DNA of 64,000 bases from Clostridium sp. K13 (GCF_019734195.1 NZ_JAASHM010000016.1:18455-82454); one strand, 5' to 3'; shown: positions 19,535 through 30,949, counted from the stretch's first letter. Numbers and translations are program-made. The notes: a model not told the origin generated them from the letters alone.

Positions 19535-19567
19535 AAAAGATGTTGCAACTGCAACATCTTTTTTTTA
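19533..19567. terminator. Bidirectional terminator between the 18857 gene and dnaJ
   Basis: Stem AAAAGATGTTGCA / TGCAACATCTTTT with a 2-base centre, A run on one side and T run on the other, serving both convergent genes. Confidence 0.85.
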
Positions 19568-20701
19568 TTTCTTATTAAATAAATCTTTTAAGCCCTTTTT
19601 GTGTGTAACTTCTCCGTCAACACTTTCTCCACAAGCTTCCATAAATGCTTCTAAGGCCTCTTTTTGTTTAGAGTTTAAGTTCTTAGGAATATCAACTATT
19701 ACTTTTACATATTGATCTCCTCTTGCGCTTGAGTGAACCTTAAGCACACCCTTACCCTTTAATCTAAACATTGTTCCAGATTGAGTTCCTGCTGGAATAC
19801 TATACTTAACATCTCCATCTACTGTTGGAACTGTTATTTCAACACCCAAAGCAGCTCTTCCCATTGATATATGAGTTTCTATATAAATATCATTTCCTCT
19901 TCTATCAAATTGTTTAGATTTAGCCACATTTATTCTGATATATAAATCTCCTGGAGGCCCATCATTAGAACCATGCTCTCCTTGTCCTCTAAGTGGCATT
20001 ACATTACCTGTGTCAACACCAGCAGGTACATTTACTTTAATCTTTCTAGTCTTTCTCACTTTTCCTTTACCACTACAGCTTGAACATGGCGTTTCAACTA
20101 TTGTTCCTTTACCTCCACATCTATCACAAGTAGAAGTACTTACAAAACTTCCAAGAGGTGTTTGTCTTTGAACTCTAACTTGCCCACTTCCATTACATGT
20201 TGGACATGTTTTTGGTGAAGTTCCTGGTTCAGCACCAGTTCCTCTACACTTCTCACAATTTTCATGTCTGTTTATAGTTATTTCTTTTTCTACGCCAAAT
20301 ACAGCCTCTTCAAAAGTTAAATTTAAAGTATATTCTATATCTGCGCCTTTTACAGGGCCATTTCTTCTTCTTGAAGAACCACCACCGCCTCCAAAAAAGC
20401 TTTCAAATATATCACCAAAGCCTCCCATATCTGAGAAGTCAAAGCCACCAAATCCACCTGCTCCAAATCCACTTCCATCAAAGTCAGCAGTACCAAATTG
20501 ATCATATCTAGCTTTCTTCTCTGGGTCAGAAAGTACTTGATATGCTTCATTTATATCTTTAAACTTTTCTTCTGCTTCCTTATTACCTTGATTCTTATCA
20601 GGATGGTATTTAATAGCTAGCTTTCTAAAGGCTTTTTTTATCTCATCATCACTTGCACCTTTTTCAAGTCCAAGCACAGCATAATAGTCTTTATTTGCCA
20701 T
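19565..20701 (-). CDS. dnaJ: Chaperone protein DnaJ
   Basis: Hsp40 cochaperone of DnaK. At 378 aa it has a J domain with HPD (about 33-35), a Gly/Phe-rich linker (75-112), four zinc repeats [24 protein letters not shown] and CSSCSGKG (about 148-215), and a C-terminal substrate domain. It is the last gene of hrcA-grpE-dnaK-dnaJ, 123 bp after dnaK with a terminator-like hairpin between. Confidence 0.97.
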   Translation of the reverse strand: MANKDYYAVLGLEKGASDDEIKKAFRKLAIKYHPDKNQGNKEAEEKFKDINEAYQVLSDPEKKARYDQFGTADFDGSGFGAGGFGGFDFSDMGGFGDIFESFFGGGGGSSRRRNGPVKGADIEYTLNLTFEEAVFGVEKEITINRHENCEKCRGTGAEPGTSPKTCPTCNGSGQVRVQRQTPLGSFVSTSTCDRCGGKGTIVETPCSSCSGKGKVRKTRKIKVNVPAGVDTGNVMPLRGQGEHGSNDGPPGDLYIRINVAKSKQFDRRGNDIYIETHISMGRAALGVEITVPTVDGDVKYSIPAGTQSGTMFRLKGKGVLKVHSSARGDQYVKVIVDIPKNLNSKQKEALEAFMEACGESVDGEVTHKKGLKDLFNKK

Positions 20702-20782
20702 CTATATACTCACCACCTATTTATATTTTGCCTAATTTATATTAACACTTATAAAAATATTCGTAAATACCTAAACTTTCAA

Positions 20783-20809
20783 AAAGGGAAGACGACTTTT
20801 GTCTTCCCT
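20783..20809 (-). terminator. Hairpin between dnaK and dnaJ
   Basis: Stem AGGGAAGAC / GTCTTCCCT with a 7-base loop and five T on the minus strand. It may be an attenuating terminator that lowers dnaJ relative to dnaK, or an mRNA processing/stability hairpin. Confidence 0.7.
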
Positions 20810-20824
20810 ATTTATATATTTATA

Positions 20825-22684
20825 TTATTTTTCGTCTTTTACTTCAAAATCAGCATCTACTACATTGTCATCATGAGCTGCTCCTGCATTAGCATTTCCA
20901 CCCATATTGTTTGGATCAAATCCAGCACCTTGAGCTCCTGCTGCACCTTGAGCATCAGCATACATCTTTGAAGATATTGCATAGAATTCTTGAGTTAATT
21001 CTTCAGTAGCTTTCTTAATTGCTTCTAAGTCTTCTCCATCTTTTACTGCTTTTAATGCATCTAATTTAGCTGTTATCTTAGCTTTATCATCAGCAGATAT
21101 CTTATCTCCAAGCTCTTCTAATTGCTTTTCTGTTTGATATGCTAATTGATCTGCATTGTTCTTAACTTCTATAGATTCTTTTCTCTTCTTATCTTCTTCA
21201 GCAAATCTTTCTGCTTCTTTTACTGCTCTATCTACTTCTTCGTCAGAAAGGTTAGTTGAAGCAGTAATTGTGATGTTTGCTTCCTTACCAGTTCCTTTAT
21301 CCATAGCAGATACCTTAACAATACCGTTAGCATCTATATCAAAAGTAACTTCGATTTGTGGAATTCCTCTTGGAGCTGGAGCAATACCTGATAAAGTAAA
21401 TCTACCTAAAGTCTTGTTGTCAGCTGCCATTTGTCTTTCACCTTGTACTACGTGTATTTCAACTGATGTTTGACCATCTGCTGCAGTTGAGAACACTTGG
21501 CTCTTCTTAGCTGGTATAGTTGTATTTCTTTCGATTAATGGAGTAGCAACTCCTCCTAAAGTTTCAATACCTAATGTTAATGGAGTAACATCTAGTAATA
21601 ATACGTCTTTAACTTCTCCAGTTAAAACACCTGCTTGAATTGCAGCACCCATAGCTACACATTCATCTGGGTTAACTCCCTTTGAAGGTTCTTTTCCTGT
21701 AAAGTTTTTAACAGCTTCTTGTACTGCAGGTATTCTTGTTGATCCACCAACTAATATAACTTTATCAATTTGGCTAATTGATAATCCAGCATCGCTTAAT
21801 GCCTTCTTCATTGGTTCAATTGATCTTTGAACTAAATCATGAGTTAATTCGTTGAATTTTGCTCTAGTTAAGTTCATATCAATGTGTTTTGGACCAGTTG
21901 CATCTGCAGTGATGAATGGTAAGTTAATGTTTGTTTGCATTGATGATGATAATTCAATCTTAGCTTTTTCTGCAGCTTCTTTTAATCTTTGAACTGCACT
22001 CTTATCATTTCTTAAGTCAATTCCATATTGAGCTTTAAAGTCATTTGCTATATAATCAATGATCTTTTGGTCAAAGTCATCTCCACCTAAGTGAGTATCT
22101 CCATTTGTTGATAATACTTCGAATACTCCATCACCTAATTCAAGGATAGATACGTCGAATGTACCTCCACCTAAGTCATAAACGAATATTTTTTCACTGT
22201 GCTCAGTCTTATCTAAACCATAAGCTAATGAAGCTGCTGTTGGTTCGTTTATTATTCTTAATACTTCTAATCCTGCTATTCTACCAGCATCTTTAGTTGC
22301 TTGTCTTTCAGCATCATTAAAGTATGCAGGAACTGTTATAACTGCTTGAGTTACTGGTTCACCTAAGTAAGCTTCTGCATCAGCTTTAATCTTTTGAAGT
22401 ATCATTGCTGATATTTCTTGTGGTGAATAAGTTTTATCATCTATATGAGTTTTATGGTCTGTTCCCATTTCTCTTTTTATTGAAATTATTGTGTGTTCTG
22501 GATTTGTAATTGCTTGTCTTTTAGCAATTTGTCCTACTAATCTTTCTCCGTTAGCTTGGAATGAAACTACTGAAGGAGTAGTTCTAGCACCTTCTGAGTT
22601 AGTGATAACTACTGGTTCTCCACCTTCCATAACTGCTACACATGAATTTGTTGTACCTAAATCAATACCTATAATTTTTCCCAT
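20825..22684 (-). CDS. dnaK: Chaperone protein DnaK (Hsp70)
   Basis: ATP-driven chaperone of 619 aa. The nucleotide-binding domain begins [17 protein letters not shown] and contains [15 protein letters not shown] and [10 protein letters not shown]; the substrate-binding domain follows (about 365-520), then the helical lid and the tail [19 protein letters not shown] precedes the ATG. It is controlled by HrcA at the CIRCE site at 24393. Confidence 0.98.
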   Translation of the reverse strand: MGKIIGIDLGTTNSCVAVMEGGEPVVITNSEGARTTPSVVSFQANGERLVGQIAKRQAITNPEHTIISIKREMGTDHKTHIDDKTYSPQEISAMILQKIKADAEAYLGEPVTQAVITVPAYFNDAERQATKDAGRIAGLEVLRIINEPTAASLAYGLDKTEHSEKIFVYDLGGGTFDVSILELGDGVFEVLSTNGDTHLGGDDFDQKIIDYIANDFKAQYGIDLRNDKSAVQRLKEAAEKAKIELSSSMQTNINLPFITADATGPKHIDMNLTRAKFNELTHDLVQRSIEPMKKALSDAGLSISQIDKVILVGGSTRIPAVQEAVKNFTGKEPSKGVNPDECVAMGAAIQAGVLTGEVKDVLLLDVTPLTLGIETLGGVATPLIERNTTIPAKKSQVFSTAADGQTSVEIHVVQGERQMAADNKTLGRFTLSGIAPAPRGIPQIEVTFDIDANGIVKVSAMDKGTGKEANITITASTNLSDEEVDRAVKEAERFAEEDKKRKESIEVKNNADQLAYQTEKQLEELGDKISADDKAKITAKLDALKAVKDGEDLEAIKKATEELTQEFYAISSKMYADAQGAAGAQGAGFDPNNMGGNANAGAAHDDNVVDADFEVKDEK

Positions 22685-22736
22685 AATTTTTTCCTCCTCG
22701 AAATTTACATATCTATTTAAATATTTTCCTTATTTA

Positions 22737-23324
22737 CTATTTTGCTACTGTAACCATTGAATATCTGATTACTTTTTCTCCTTTTTTATATCCTTTTTGA
22801 TATACTTGAGCAACATCGTTGCTATTTAAATTAGCATCTTCAACAACTGAAATTGCTTGATGTACATTTGGATCAAATCCATTAGTTGTATCAATTTCTT
22901 CTACACCTAATTTTTCTAAAGAGTTTAGAAGTCCTTTTATTGTCATCTCAACACCTTTTTTAAGATCTTCTACATTTCCATCTACAGCTAAAGCTCTTTC
23001 TAAGTTATCTGCTACAGGAAGTATTTCTTTTAATACATCTGTGCAAGCATCTGTATATATACCTTCTTTTTCTTTTGCTGTTCTTTTTCTGTAATTATCA
23101 TACTCAGCAGTAAGTCTAAGTAATCTTTCCTTTAATGCATCTAATTCATTAGAAAGTTTTTTATTTTCATCTTTTAACTTTCTTATCATAGATAAATCAT
23201 CAGTTTCAGAATATTCTTCTATTATCTCTTCTACTTCTTCATTTTCTGTAGCTTCAGTATTTTCTTCAACTGTATCATTTTCTTCTAAGATTTCTTCATC
23301 TCTTAAATTTTTGTTTTCTTCCAT
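22737..23324 (-). CDS. grpE: Nucleotide exchange factor GrpE
   Basis: Releases ADP from DnaK. At 195 aa it has a Glu-rich N-terminus (1-45), a long coiled coil (about 45-95, ending RLTAEYDNYRKRTAKEKE) and a C-terminal beta domain (GFDPNVHQAISVVED). It lies 23 bp after hrcA and 52 bp before dnaK. Confidence 0.96.
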   Translation of the reverse strand: MEENKNLRDEEILEENDTVEENTEATENEEVEEIIEEYSETDDLSMIRKLKDENKKLSNELDALKERLLRLTAEYDNYRKRTAKEKEGIYTDACTDVLKEILPVADNLERALAVDGNVEDLKKGVEMTIKGLLNSLEKLGVEEIDTTNGFDPNVHQAISVVEDANLNSNDVAQVYQKGYKKGEKVIRYSMVTVAK

Positions 23325-23347
23325 CTTTACACCTCATCTCTCTTTAA

Positions 23348-24376
23348 TCAATACTCTTGATCCTTAAGACTTTTATTTAATTCTTTCATGACTTGTGCCA
23401 TTATAGAAATAACTTTTGAATAATTAATTCTTTGTGGACCAATAAGCCCAACACTTCCAATGGGTCTTCCTCCTAAGGAATATTCTGCAGTTATTACTGA
23501 ACAATCCTTAGCTTCTGGAATATAATTTTCATCACCAATTTTAATTGATATATCCCCACTATTTTCAAGTAGTTCTATTACACAATCTTTATTACTTATT
23601 AATTGAAGTACTTCTTTAGCCTTTTCAATATCGTTATACTCTGGATAATTGAAAAGATTTGTTGTTCCTTCAACAACTAAGTCTGATTTTGAACTATTAT
23701 TTAAACTTTCATATAAAGCTGGAAGCATTGCATTAAATAAATCATCAAACCCTACTAAGTCCTTCTTAAGCTCATTAATAACTTCTAAATTAATAGCTTC
23801 AATTGTTAAATTCTTTAATTTAGAATTTAATACCTCATTAATTCTAATAAGTTCCTCATTACTTGGTACAGTATTAATTTTAATTCTATGATTTTTTATA
23901 ACACCACTATCTGTTACTATAACAGCTATTAAATTTGTTTCATCTATTTTTATTAATTGTAGTGATCTTATATAACTTCTTTTCATAGAAGGTGTTTGAA
24001 CTATACAAGTTAAATTTGTTAATTCTGATAATAAAACACAAGCTTCTTTTAATATAGTATCAACTTCATGCATAGCTGAATTAATTAAATATTCTTTAAT
24101 TCTTAGCTCTTCATCTCTACTTAGCTTTGGTGTTTCCATTAACTTATCAACATATAATCTATATCCCTTACTAGATGGTATTCTGCCTGCTGATGTGTGA
24201 GGCTGTTCTAAGTATCCCATTTCCTCTAAATCTGCCATTTCATTTCTTATAGTTGCAGATCCCACACCTAAATCATACTTCTTAGCTATTGTTCTTGAAC
24301 CAACAGGCTCACCTGTTATTATATAGTCATTAATAATGGCTTGAAGTATTCTTATTTTTCTTTCATCAATAGCCAT
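23348..24376 (-). CDS. hrcA: Heat-inducible transcription repressor HrcA
   Basis: Binds CIRCE and represses the operon. I set the start at ATG 24376 ([11 protein letters not shown], 342 aa) with GGGGTGA upstream. The longer frame to 24403 would begin inside the CIRCE operator and lacks a ribosome site. The winged helix (about 1-70) includes [20 protein letters not shown], and the C-terminal GAF-like dimerisation domain has [16 protein letters not shown]. Confidence 0.95.
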   Translation of the reverse strand: MAIDERKIRILQAIINDYIITGEPVGSRTIAKKYDLGVGSATIRNEMADLEEMGYLEQPHTSAGRIPSSKGYRLYVDKLMETPKLSRDEELRIKEYLINSAMHEVDTILKEACVLLSELTNLTCIVQTPSMKRSYIRSLQLIKIDETNLIAVIVTDSGVIKNHRIKINTVPSNEELIRINEVLNSKLKNLTIEAINLEVINELKKDLVGFDDLFNAMLPALYESLNNSSKSDLVVEGTTNLFNYPEYNDIEKAKEVLQLISNKDCVIELLENSGDISIKIGDENYIPEAKDCSVITAEYSLGGRPIGSVGLIGPQRINYSKVISIMAQVMKELNKSLKDQEY

Positions 24377-24392
24377 TTCATCACCCCTATTG

Positions 24393-24419
24393 TTAGCACT
24401 CATTAAAGTCGAGTGCTAA
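24393..24419. promoter_or_regulatory. CIRCE operator
   Basis: Perfect consensus: TTAGCACTC, 9-base spacer, GAGTGCTAA. It lies between the promoter and hrcA; HrcA binding here gives autoregulated heat-shock control of hrcA-grpE-dnaK-dnaJ. Confidence 0.98.
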
Positions 24420-24432
24420 TGACTACATTATC

Positions 24433-24461
24433 AATATATTCTTATTTGTTTTTTTTGTCAA
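24433..24461 (-). promoter_or_regulatory. SigA promoter of the hrcA operon
   Basis: Minus strand -35 TTGACA, 17-base spacer, -10 TATATT. CIRCE begins 13 bases past the -10, covering the start of the transcript. Confidence 0.85.
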
Positions 24462-24569
24462 TTTCATATTTCTTTAAATTTTCAACTATTTTTTTATATA
24501 ATTTAATTCTTTCGCCATTTTCTCTTTGCATCTCTTAATTTCTCCTTTTTCCTTCGCTTTTCATTTTCA

Positions 24570-25700
24570 CTATTTATCTAGTATAAAATCTGACATTACA
24601 CTATTTGATAATTCCATTCCTTTATAGGTTAAAAACATTCTTTTATCATCTATAACAAGCAAACCATCTTTTATATTTTTCTCAATGACTTTCTTATATA
24701 TACTATTTATATCTACGCCAAATTTTCTCTTAAATTTTAACAAATCTATACCACAAATCATTCTTAATCCCATAAAGATAAACTCTTCCATTTCATCTTC
24801 AATAGAATTCTTATACTTATCTACTATTACTTCTTTTTCATCATTTATATTTTTTATATAGTTATTTATATTACTTGTATTTACAAATCTATATCCATCA
24901 ATATAAGAACTGCTTGCACTACCAACTCCTATATACTCGTCTAATGACCAATAAACCTTGTTATGTCTACATTCTTTCCCATTTAGAGCAAAATTAGAAA
25001 TCTCATACTGATGATATCCATTTTCCTTTAAAATATCCTTAGTTAACTTATCCATTACTCTTTCCTCATCTTCACTTGGAAGTTGAAGTTTATCTTTTTC
25101 ATATAAGTTATAAAAAGCAGTTCCTTCTTCAATGATTAAACTATATGCAGAAATATGTTCTGGCTTTAACTCACATATCTTTTCTAATGTATCTCTCCAT
25201 AATTCTACAGTTAAATTAGGAAGCCCATACATTAAATCAACATTTATATTATTAAATCCTACTTTTCTTGCCAAATTATAATTTTCTAAAAACTCTTCAA
25301 ATGTATGTATACGCCCAATCTTTTTTAATAATTCGTCATTACATGATTGAAGTCCAAAACTTATTCTATTTATTCCATATTTTTTCATTATCTTTAATTT
25401 TTCTTCATTTACAGTTCCAGGATTACATTCCATAGAATATTCTATATCCTCTGATAAATTTAATTTAGATACTGATTTTAAAAGTTTTTCAAGCTCTTTT
25501 TTCTCAAGATGTGATGGTGTTCCACCACCAATAAATATTGTCCTAATCAAATAATTAGTACATTTTTCTTTTATTTCTTTAATTAAAGCATCAACATATG
25601 CTTCTCTAAATTGTTCTTTTCCTGAAAAAGTAGGAAAATCACAATAAAAACATCTTTGCTTACAAAATGGTATATGTATATATAAACTTATCTCTTTCAT
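24570..25700 (-). CDS. hemW: HemW-like radical-SAM heme chaperone (formerly coproporphyrinogen oxidase-like)
   Basis: Radical-SAM protein of 376 aa with HIPFCKQRCFYCDF (CxxxCxxC, about 9-22), the motif GGGTPSHL (about 58) and a C-terminal HemN_C wing. HemW proteins carry heme or have unproven roles; they lack the true HemN activity. It precedes hrcA, as in B. subtilis (lepA-hemW-hrcA). Confidence 0.92.
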   Translation of the reverse strand: MKEISLYIHIPFCKQRCFYCDFPTFSGKEQFREAYVDALIKEIKEKCTNYLIRTIFIGGGTPSHLEKKELEKLLKSVSKLNLSEDIEYSMECNPGTVNEEKLKIMKKYGINRISFGLQSCNDELLKKIGRIHTFEEFLENYNLARKVGFNNINVDLMYGLPNLTVELWRDTLEKICELKPEHISAYSLIIEEGTAFYNLYEKDKLQLPSEDEERVMDKLTKDILKENGYHQYEISNFALNGKECRHNKVYWSLDEYIGVGSASSSYIDGYRFVNTSNINNYIKNINDEKEVIVDKYKNSIEDEMEEFIFMGLRMICGIDLLKFKRKFGVDINSIYKKVIEKNIKDGLLVIDDKRMFLTYKGMELSNSVMSDFILDK

Positions 25701-25744
25701 ATTTTTCTCCTCTAAATTTTATATTTATAATTTAGCTTAATTAT

Positions 25745-25777
25745 GAAAAAAGACATTGCTACTGCAATGTCTTTTTA
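25745..25777 (-). terminator. Terminator after lepA
   Basis: Stem AAAAAGACATTGC / GCAATGTCTTTTT with a 4-base loop; hemW begins 45 bp beyond it. Confidence 0.85.
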
Positions 25778-25786
25778 TTAAGCTTC

Positions 25787-27592
25787 TTAGTCTACTTTAA
25801 GAACAGCCATGAATGCTTCTTGTGGTACTTCTACAGATCCCACCTGTCTCATTCTCTTCTTACCTTCTTTTTGCTTTTCAAGAAGCTTCTTCTTTCTTGA
25901 AATATCTCCACCGTAACACTTAGCAAGTACGTCTTTTCTCATAGCCTTAACTGTTTCTCTTGCTATAACCTTAGATCCTACTGCTGCTTGAATTGGAACT
26001 TCGAACATTTGTCTTGGAATGATTTCCTTAAGCTTTTCTGCAATTCCTCTTCCTTTATGGTAAGCTCTTTCTTTTGGAACTATCATTGATAAAGCATCAA
26101 CTATATCTCCATTTAATAATATATCAAGCTTAACAAGTTCTGTCTTCGTATATCCTTTGAATTCATAGTCAAATGAAGCATAACCTCTTGTTCTTGACTT
26201 TAAAGTATCAAAGAAGTCATAAACAATTTCATTTAATGGAATATCATAATTTATGCATACTCTTGTTTCTTCTAAGTATTGCATATCTATATATACGCCT
26301 CTTCTTTCTTGACATAAATCCATTATAGCTCCAACATACTCTGTTGGTGCAATTACAGATGCTTTAACTATAGGTTCTTCCATAGATTCTATTTCTGTTG
26401 GTTCTGGTAAATTAGTTGGGTTTGTTAAATCTAAAGTTTCACCATTAGTCTTTGTAACCTTATATATAACAGAAGGAGCAGTTGTTATAATATCTAAATT
26501 AAATTCTCTTTCTATTCTTTCTTGAATTATTTCCATATGAAGTAATCCAAGGAATCCACATCTAAATCCAAATCCTAATGCTATAGATGTTTCTGGTTCA
26601 AAATCTAATGCAGCATCATTTATTTGTAATTTTTCTAATGCTTCTCTTAATTCATCATATTTAGCTCCATCAACTGGATAAATACCTGAGTAAACCATAG
26701 GTACTGCTTTTTTATATCCTGGAAGAGCTTCTGCTGTTGGTCTATCAGCTTCTGTGATAGTATCCCCAACTCTGGCATCAGCAACATTTTTTATAGATGC
26801 TGTTATATATCCAACATCACCAGCCATAAGTTCACCTATTGGTAATAACTTTGGTGTAAACACCCCTACCTCTACAATATCATAAACCTTATTTGTATTC
26901 ATAAGCTTTATCTTAGTTCCAGCTTTAACTTTACCATCAAGTATTCTTACATAACATACAACACCTTTATAACTGTCATAGTATGAATCAAATATTAAAG
27001 CTTTAAGCGGTGCTTCCTCATCTCCACTTGGTGCTGGTATCTTTTCTATTATAGTTTCAAGCACATCCTCAACATTTAAGCCTGTTTTTGCTGATATCAT
27101 TGGAGCATCTTCTGCTTCAATTCCTATAACATCTTCAATTTCTTCTTTAACTTCATCAGCTCTTGCAGATGGCAAATCAATCTTATTAATAACTGGTGCT
27201 ATTTCTAAGTCATTGTCTAAAGCAAGATAACAGTTAGCTAAAGTTTGGGCTTCAATACCTTGAGTTGCATCTACTACTAATAGTGCTCCTTCACAAGCAG
27301 CTAAACTTCTTGAAACTTCATATGTAAAGTCTACGTGTCCTGGTGTATCAATTAAATTTAATATATATTCTTCACCATCATCACGTCTGTAAACAAGTCT
27401 TGCAGCTTGGGATTTTATTGTAATCCCTCTTTCTCTTTCTATTTCCATATTATCAAGAACTTGCTCTTCCATTTCTCTTTTAGTAAGAGTCCCTGTAATT
27501 TCTAATAATCTATCCGCTAGGGTTGACTTACCGTGGTCTATATGTGCTACGATTGAAAAGTTTCTAATCTTTGATTGTCTATTACTTTGCAT
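25787..27592 (-). CDS. lepA: Elongation factor 4 (LepA)
   Basis: Translational GTPase that acts on ribosomes stalled or in biogenesis. At 601 aa its motifs are [17 protein letters not shown] (G1), DTPGHVDF (G3), NKIDLPSA (G4) and the unique C-terminal domain ending [15 protein letters not shown]. It lies upstream of hemW-hrcA in the conserved order. Confidence 0.98.
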   Translation of the reverse strand: MQSNRQSKIRNFSIVAHIDHGKSTLADRLLEITGTLTKREMEEQVLDNMEIERERGITIKSQAARLVYRRDDGEEYILNLIDTPGHVDFTYEVSRSLAACEGALLVVDATQGIEAQTLANCYLALDNDLEIAPVINKIDLPSARADEVKEEIEDVIGIEAEDAPMISAKTGLNVEDVLETIIEKIPAPSGDEEAPLKALIFDSYYDSYKGVVCYVRILDGKVKAGTKIKLMNTNKVYDIVEVGVFTPKLLPIGELMAGDVGYITASIKNVADARVGDTITEADRPTAEALPGYKKAVPMVYSGIYPVDGAKYDELREALEKLQINDAALDFEPETSIALGFGFRCGFLGLLHMEIIQERIEREFNLDIITTAPSVIYKVTKTNGETLDLTNPTNLPEPTEIESMEEPIVKASVIAPTEYVGAIMDLCQERRGVYIDMQYLEETRVCINYDIPLNEIVYDFFDTLKSRTRGYASFDYEFKGYTKTELVKLDILLNGDIVDALSMIVPKERAYHKGRGIAEKLKEIIPRQMFEVPIQAAVGSKVIARETVKAMRKDVLAKCYGGDISRKKKLLEKQKEGKKRMRQVGSVEVPQEAFMAVLKVD

Positions 27593-27723
27593 ATATCTTA
27601 ACTACTAATTATATTAGTAGCTTCTTCACCCCCATATTGTTAAATCAAGCTAAATTATAACATAGAGTATAGAGTAAGTGTCAAGAATATTAACGTGGAA
27701 ATAATATTAACATTAATAGTATT

Positions 27724-28185
27724 TTATTTATTATTAATGTTTTCTATAAAATCATCTACATTTTTATCAAATTCGCTCTTACTATCTTCATTTATAACTT
27801 TATTATTTTCATAATATTCACTATTAGTTTTTGTTGTTTTATTTATTTTATCCTTTACATTTATAAAAATCCTATTAAAATATCCACCTACCTTTTTTAT
27901 AGAATTCATAAATAAATTATCATTAGTTAATTTAATTTCCTTATTGTATATCTTTACTGTAGCTAAACCATCATTTTTTTCTCCAACATAAATTTTAACT
28001 ACACTATTGTCTTTAATGAACTCCTGGAAGTCCTCACCAAACTCTTCGCTTACTATTTTAAAATTATCATCAGTATTTCCTAATGGTGATAAAGACTCAG
28101 TATTTATTATATTTATTTTTATACATCCTATAAGAAGTAAAATTACTGCCAATATCGGTATAAGAAAATTCTTAATAATTTTCAA
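27724..28185 (-). CDS. Hypothetical lipoprotein
   Basis: Not recognised. The 153 aa begin with a basic hydrophobic signal and a lipobox-like LLIGC, so Cys21 may be lipidated; the rest is charged and hydrophilic. The start is TTG at 28185, 7 bases after AGGAGA; a nearby ATG is out of frame. Its place between spoIIP and lepA, behind the spoIIP terminator, suggests a separate transcript. No domain was identified. Confidence 0.65.
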   Translation of the reverse strand: MKIIKNFLIPILAVILLLIGCIKINIINTESLSPLGNTDDNFKIVSEEFGEDFQEFIKDNSVVKIYVGEKNDGLATVKIYNKEIKLTNDNLFMNSIKKVGGYFNRIFINVKDKINKTTKTNSEYYENNKVINEDSKSEFDKNVDDFIENINNK

Positions 28186-28228
28186 AATAACATCTCCTCT
28201 TTAACTTAATATCTAATATATAAATAAA

Positions 28229-28271
28229 AAAATGAGCTCCCTGCTTATTAGCTATAAGGATGCTCACTTTT
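28229..28271 (-). terminator. Terminator after spoIIP
   Basis: Nested stem: GAGC with GCTC outside and CTTAT with ATAAG inside, followed by seven T on the minus strand. Confidence 0.75.
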
Positions 28272-28287
28272 TAAACTTTTATTCAAT

Positions 28288-29400
28288 TTACTCTTTACCC
28301 TTCAAATATTCTGCAATTATTCTTGCTAAATATTTTGCACTTAACTTAGATTCTTGAGCTGTATTAAGTTCCGTTCCAAACTCTGTTAATATACATGCTG
28401 GGCTCAAATCCTGATTAAAGTTATTTGATCCATGATTAAATTCATGTAGTCCTATTCCATCTTTAGCATCTGCCATTAATCCTGGAAAAAGACTTTCAGA
28501 TATCCCAATCATTTCATTTACAGCCTTCATCATTTCAGAATAATTAGGCGATGCTTTTGATGTTACAAACATCACTCTTGCTAAGCTCTGGTCATTTATT
28601 ACAGTAGTTGTTTGTTCTTTACTTGGACCACTATTTCTATGCAAATCTATTACTAATTTTAAGTTTGGAAATTGATTTAAATAACTTTGCACAGTAGGTT
28701 CTGATCTATAATAAGATTGATTATATGGACTAGTATCATGTATAGTTTTATCGTGCACTACTGATATTCCATATCCTTCTTCTAACTCTTGAGCTAATAC
28801 ATCTCCTACCCCAACAACACTAAAATCTTCTTGATCTGTATCTGATCCTGCTTCTGCATATCCCTCATGAGTATGTGTATGATAAATTAATATTTCCACA
28901 TTAGAATCATCTAGGGTTTTCTTAAGCGAAGGATCATAAGCTGCACTAGTCTTATTAAGTTCTGCTAAATCCTCCTCTGTAACTCTAGCTATACTCTCTT
29001 CTTTAACAACATATGGTTCAAAAAGTCCAAATGTTGATTTAGCAGAATTATCTATGTTTCCTTGATTATTAGCTCTATTTATACCACTAAAAAAAGATAC
29101 TTCATTGCCTACTATTCCATAAGTAGTTATTTTATTAAGGCCTAAAGCTTCAACTATTACTCTTTGAATACTTACTTTATTTTCTCTATATGCTGTACTA
29201 TCATATATTTGCGTTTCTACTACTGGCATGGAATAATTAAGCAATTGCACATATGCTAATCCACCACGTTCTCTATAACTATTAATAACACTACCAGCTC
29301 TTACAAAAAAAATTATCATAATAGCCAATAGAACTATATATCCAATACTAATACCATGTCTTTTCTTCTTAACATTATTACTTCTATTAACCCACTGCAT
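28288..29400 (-). CDS. spoIIP: Stage II sporulation protein P
   Basis: Peptidoglycan amidase/endopeptidase of the DMP engulfment complex. At 370 aa it has an N-terminal membrane anchor (about 18-38) and the SpoIIP domain: ILIYHTHTHEGY (about 170), LVIDLHRNSG (about 250) and ILTEFGTELNTAQE (about 337), matching the zinc and catalytic residues. It follows gpr, as in B. subtilis. Confidence 0.94.
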   Translation of the reverse strand: MQWVNRSNNVKKKRHGISIGYIVLLAIMIIFFVRAGSVINSYRERGGLAYVQLLNYSMPVVETQIYDSTAYRENKVSIQRVIVEALGLNKITTYGIVGNEVSFFSGINRANNQGNIDNSAKSTFGLFEPYVVKEESIARVTEEDLAELNKTSAAYDPSLKKTLDDSNVEILIYHTHTHEGYAEAGSDTDQEDFSVVGVGDVLAQELEEGYGISVVHDKTIHDTSPYNQSYYRSEPTVQSYLNQFPNLKLVIDLHRNSGPSKEQTTTVINDQSLARVMFVTSKASPNYSEMMKAVNEMIGISESLFPGLMADAKDGIGLHEFNHGSNNFNQDLSPACILTEFGTELNTAQESKLSAKYLARIIAEYLKGKE

Positions 29401-29503
29401 TTTTATCCCTCCCTACTCTTTCTATATATATGGGAGGTTTTACATAATTATTAATAGTTTTATAAATTATCTTAACTTTTATTTTCCTTCGCAATATTAT
29501 TCA

Positions 29504-30478
29504 CTAGTTCATAAACTTATTAATCTCTTCCATGTCCATATTAGGTTGAACTGCAATATTTATTCCATTTGCAATTATTTTTGATAATGATTCTATAATT
29601 GTATCTACATCTTTTGGAGTAACCATTAAATCTCCAAAGGCTGGATTTAATATTTCTCTAATAAGCATATTCTTTTCATTTCTATCAACACTTTTCAACA
29701 TGTTATAAAACTCTTTTCCTTTTTGTGCCTTGCTACATAAATCATCTAATAATAAATCCATAGTATCATTTGCTATAGTTGCTGCATCAACAACAGTCGG
29801 AACACCTACTGCTAAAACTTTTACACCTAAGCTTTTTTCATTTATTTGCATTCTATGATTTCCTACTCCAGCTCCTGGTGAAATTCCTGTATCCCCAATT
29901 TGAATAGTTCTATTTACTCTTTCTAATCTTCTAGAACCTAATGCATCAACACATATAACTAAATCTGGTTTTATTTTATCTACTAATGATTTTATAACTT
30001 CTCCTGTTTCTATTCCTGTAATACCTAAAACACCTGGGGCTATTGCACATACTGGCCTTACTGAATCATCTATTACATCAGGCATTACTTGTTTTAAATG
30101 TCTTGTTATCATAATTTTTTCTGTTACCTTTGGTCCAAGTGCATCTGGAGTAACATTCCAGTTTCCAAGTCCAACAACTAAAACAAGTTTACTTTCGTCA
30201 ATATCTACAAGTTTTTTTAAAACTTTTCCTACAACTAGTGATAAATTATCCATTGATTCGCCATCATACGGTGTAAATTCTGGAAAATCTATAGTAATAT
30301 AATGTCCTTTTGGTTTACCTAATTCCTTCCCAGCCTCATCACTTTCAATGGTTACGGTAGTAATTTTAACCTCTCCTTCCATTTCTTCATCAACTTTTAC
30401 TCCATCAAGTTCTCTTTTATTTTCCTCTGTATATGCCTGTTTTGCTTCTATTGCAAGGTCTGTTCTAACGCTTATCAT
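29504..30478 (-). CDS. gpr: GPR endopeptidase (germination protease)
   Basis: Degrades small acid-soluble spore proteins at germination; an A25-family aspartic-type protease made as a zymogen. It has 324 aa. The expected core runs are present: VVGLGNWNVTPDALGP (about 106) and VDALGSRRLERVNRTIQ (about 180). Ribosome site AGGAGG. The gpr-spoIIP order is conserved; forespore (SigG/SigF) control is expected by homology, though I could not point to a convincing box. Confidence 0.95.
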   Translation of the reverse strand: MISVRTDLAIEAKQAYTEENKRELDGVKVDEEMEGEVKITTVTIESDEAGKELGKPKGHYITIDFPEFTPYDGESMDNLSLVVGKVLKKLVDIDESKLVLVVGLGNWNVTPDALGPKVTEKIMITRHLKQVMPDVIDDSVRPVCAIAPGVLGITGIETGEVIKSLVDKIKPDLVICVDALGSRRLERVNRTIQIGDTGISPGAGVGNHRMQINEKSLGVKVLAVGVPTVVDAATIANDTMDLLLDDLCSKAQKGKEFYNMLKSVDRNEKNMLIREILNPAFGDLMVTPKDVDTIIESLSKIIANGINIAVQPNMDMEEINKFMN

Positions 30479-30542
30479 GATATTCCTCCTAAGTTTTATT
30501 ACTAATCAAATTTATTTTCCCAAATAAGTTTTAATTTCATAC

Positions 30543-30571
30543 TTGAACTTAAAAACTTTAGGTGTTATAAT
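30543..30571 (+). promoter_or_regulatory. SigA promoter of rpsT
   Basis: -35 TTGAAC, 17-base spacer, -10 TATAAT. It leaves a leader of about 75 nt before rpsT. Confidence 0.75.
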
Positions 30572-30653
30572 ATGATTTGTTGAAAATGAACTCGTACGCA
30601 GATTTCCCCAAAAAACTGCAGAGGCCCTATAAAATATCAAGGGGGTGAATTGA

Positions 30654-30917
30654 ATGGCAAATATTAAATCAGCAAAAAAGAGAATTAAAGTTACTGAAAA
30701 GAAAACTTTACAAAACAAAATGGTTAAATCAGCTTTAAAAACTGCTATAAAGAAGTTTGAAGCTGCTGTAGCTGCTAACAACGCTGAAGAAGCTAAGGCT
30801 TTATTCGTTAAAGCTACTAAGTCTTTAGACATGGCTGCTCAAAAAGGTGTAGTTCACCAAAACATGGCTGCTAGAAAGAAGTCAAGATTAGCTGCAAAAT
30901 TAAACGCTATGGCGTAA
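30654..30917 (+). CDS. rpsT: 30S ribosomal protein S20
   Basis: Primary 16S rRNA binding protein of 87 aa, Lys/Ala-rich: [17 protein letters not shown] at the start and [19 protein letters not shown] at the end. The ribosome site AAGGGGGTG lies 8 bases before the ATG. It is a single-gene plus-strand unit divergent from gpr, with its own promoter and terminator. Confidence 0.98.
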   Translation: MANIKSAKKRIKVTEKKTLQNKMVKSALKTAIKKFEAAVAANNAEEAKALFVKATKSLDMAAQKGVVHQNMAARKKSRLAAKLNAMA

Positions 30918-30926
30918 TAAATAAGA

Positions 30927-30949
30927 AGCCGGTGATTTTATCACCGGCT
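30927..30949 (+). terminator. rpsT terminator
   Basis: Stem AGCCGGTGAT / ATCACCGGCT with a 3-base loop, then a T-rich tract. Confidence 0.8.

Noticed and set aside
30512..30832. 106-codon minus-strand frame opposite rpsT
   Set aside because: Antisense shadow of S20, with no ribosome site.
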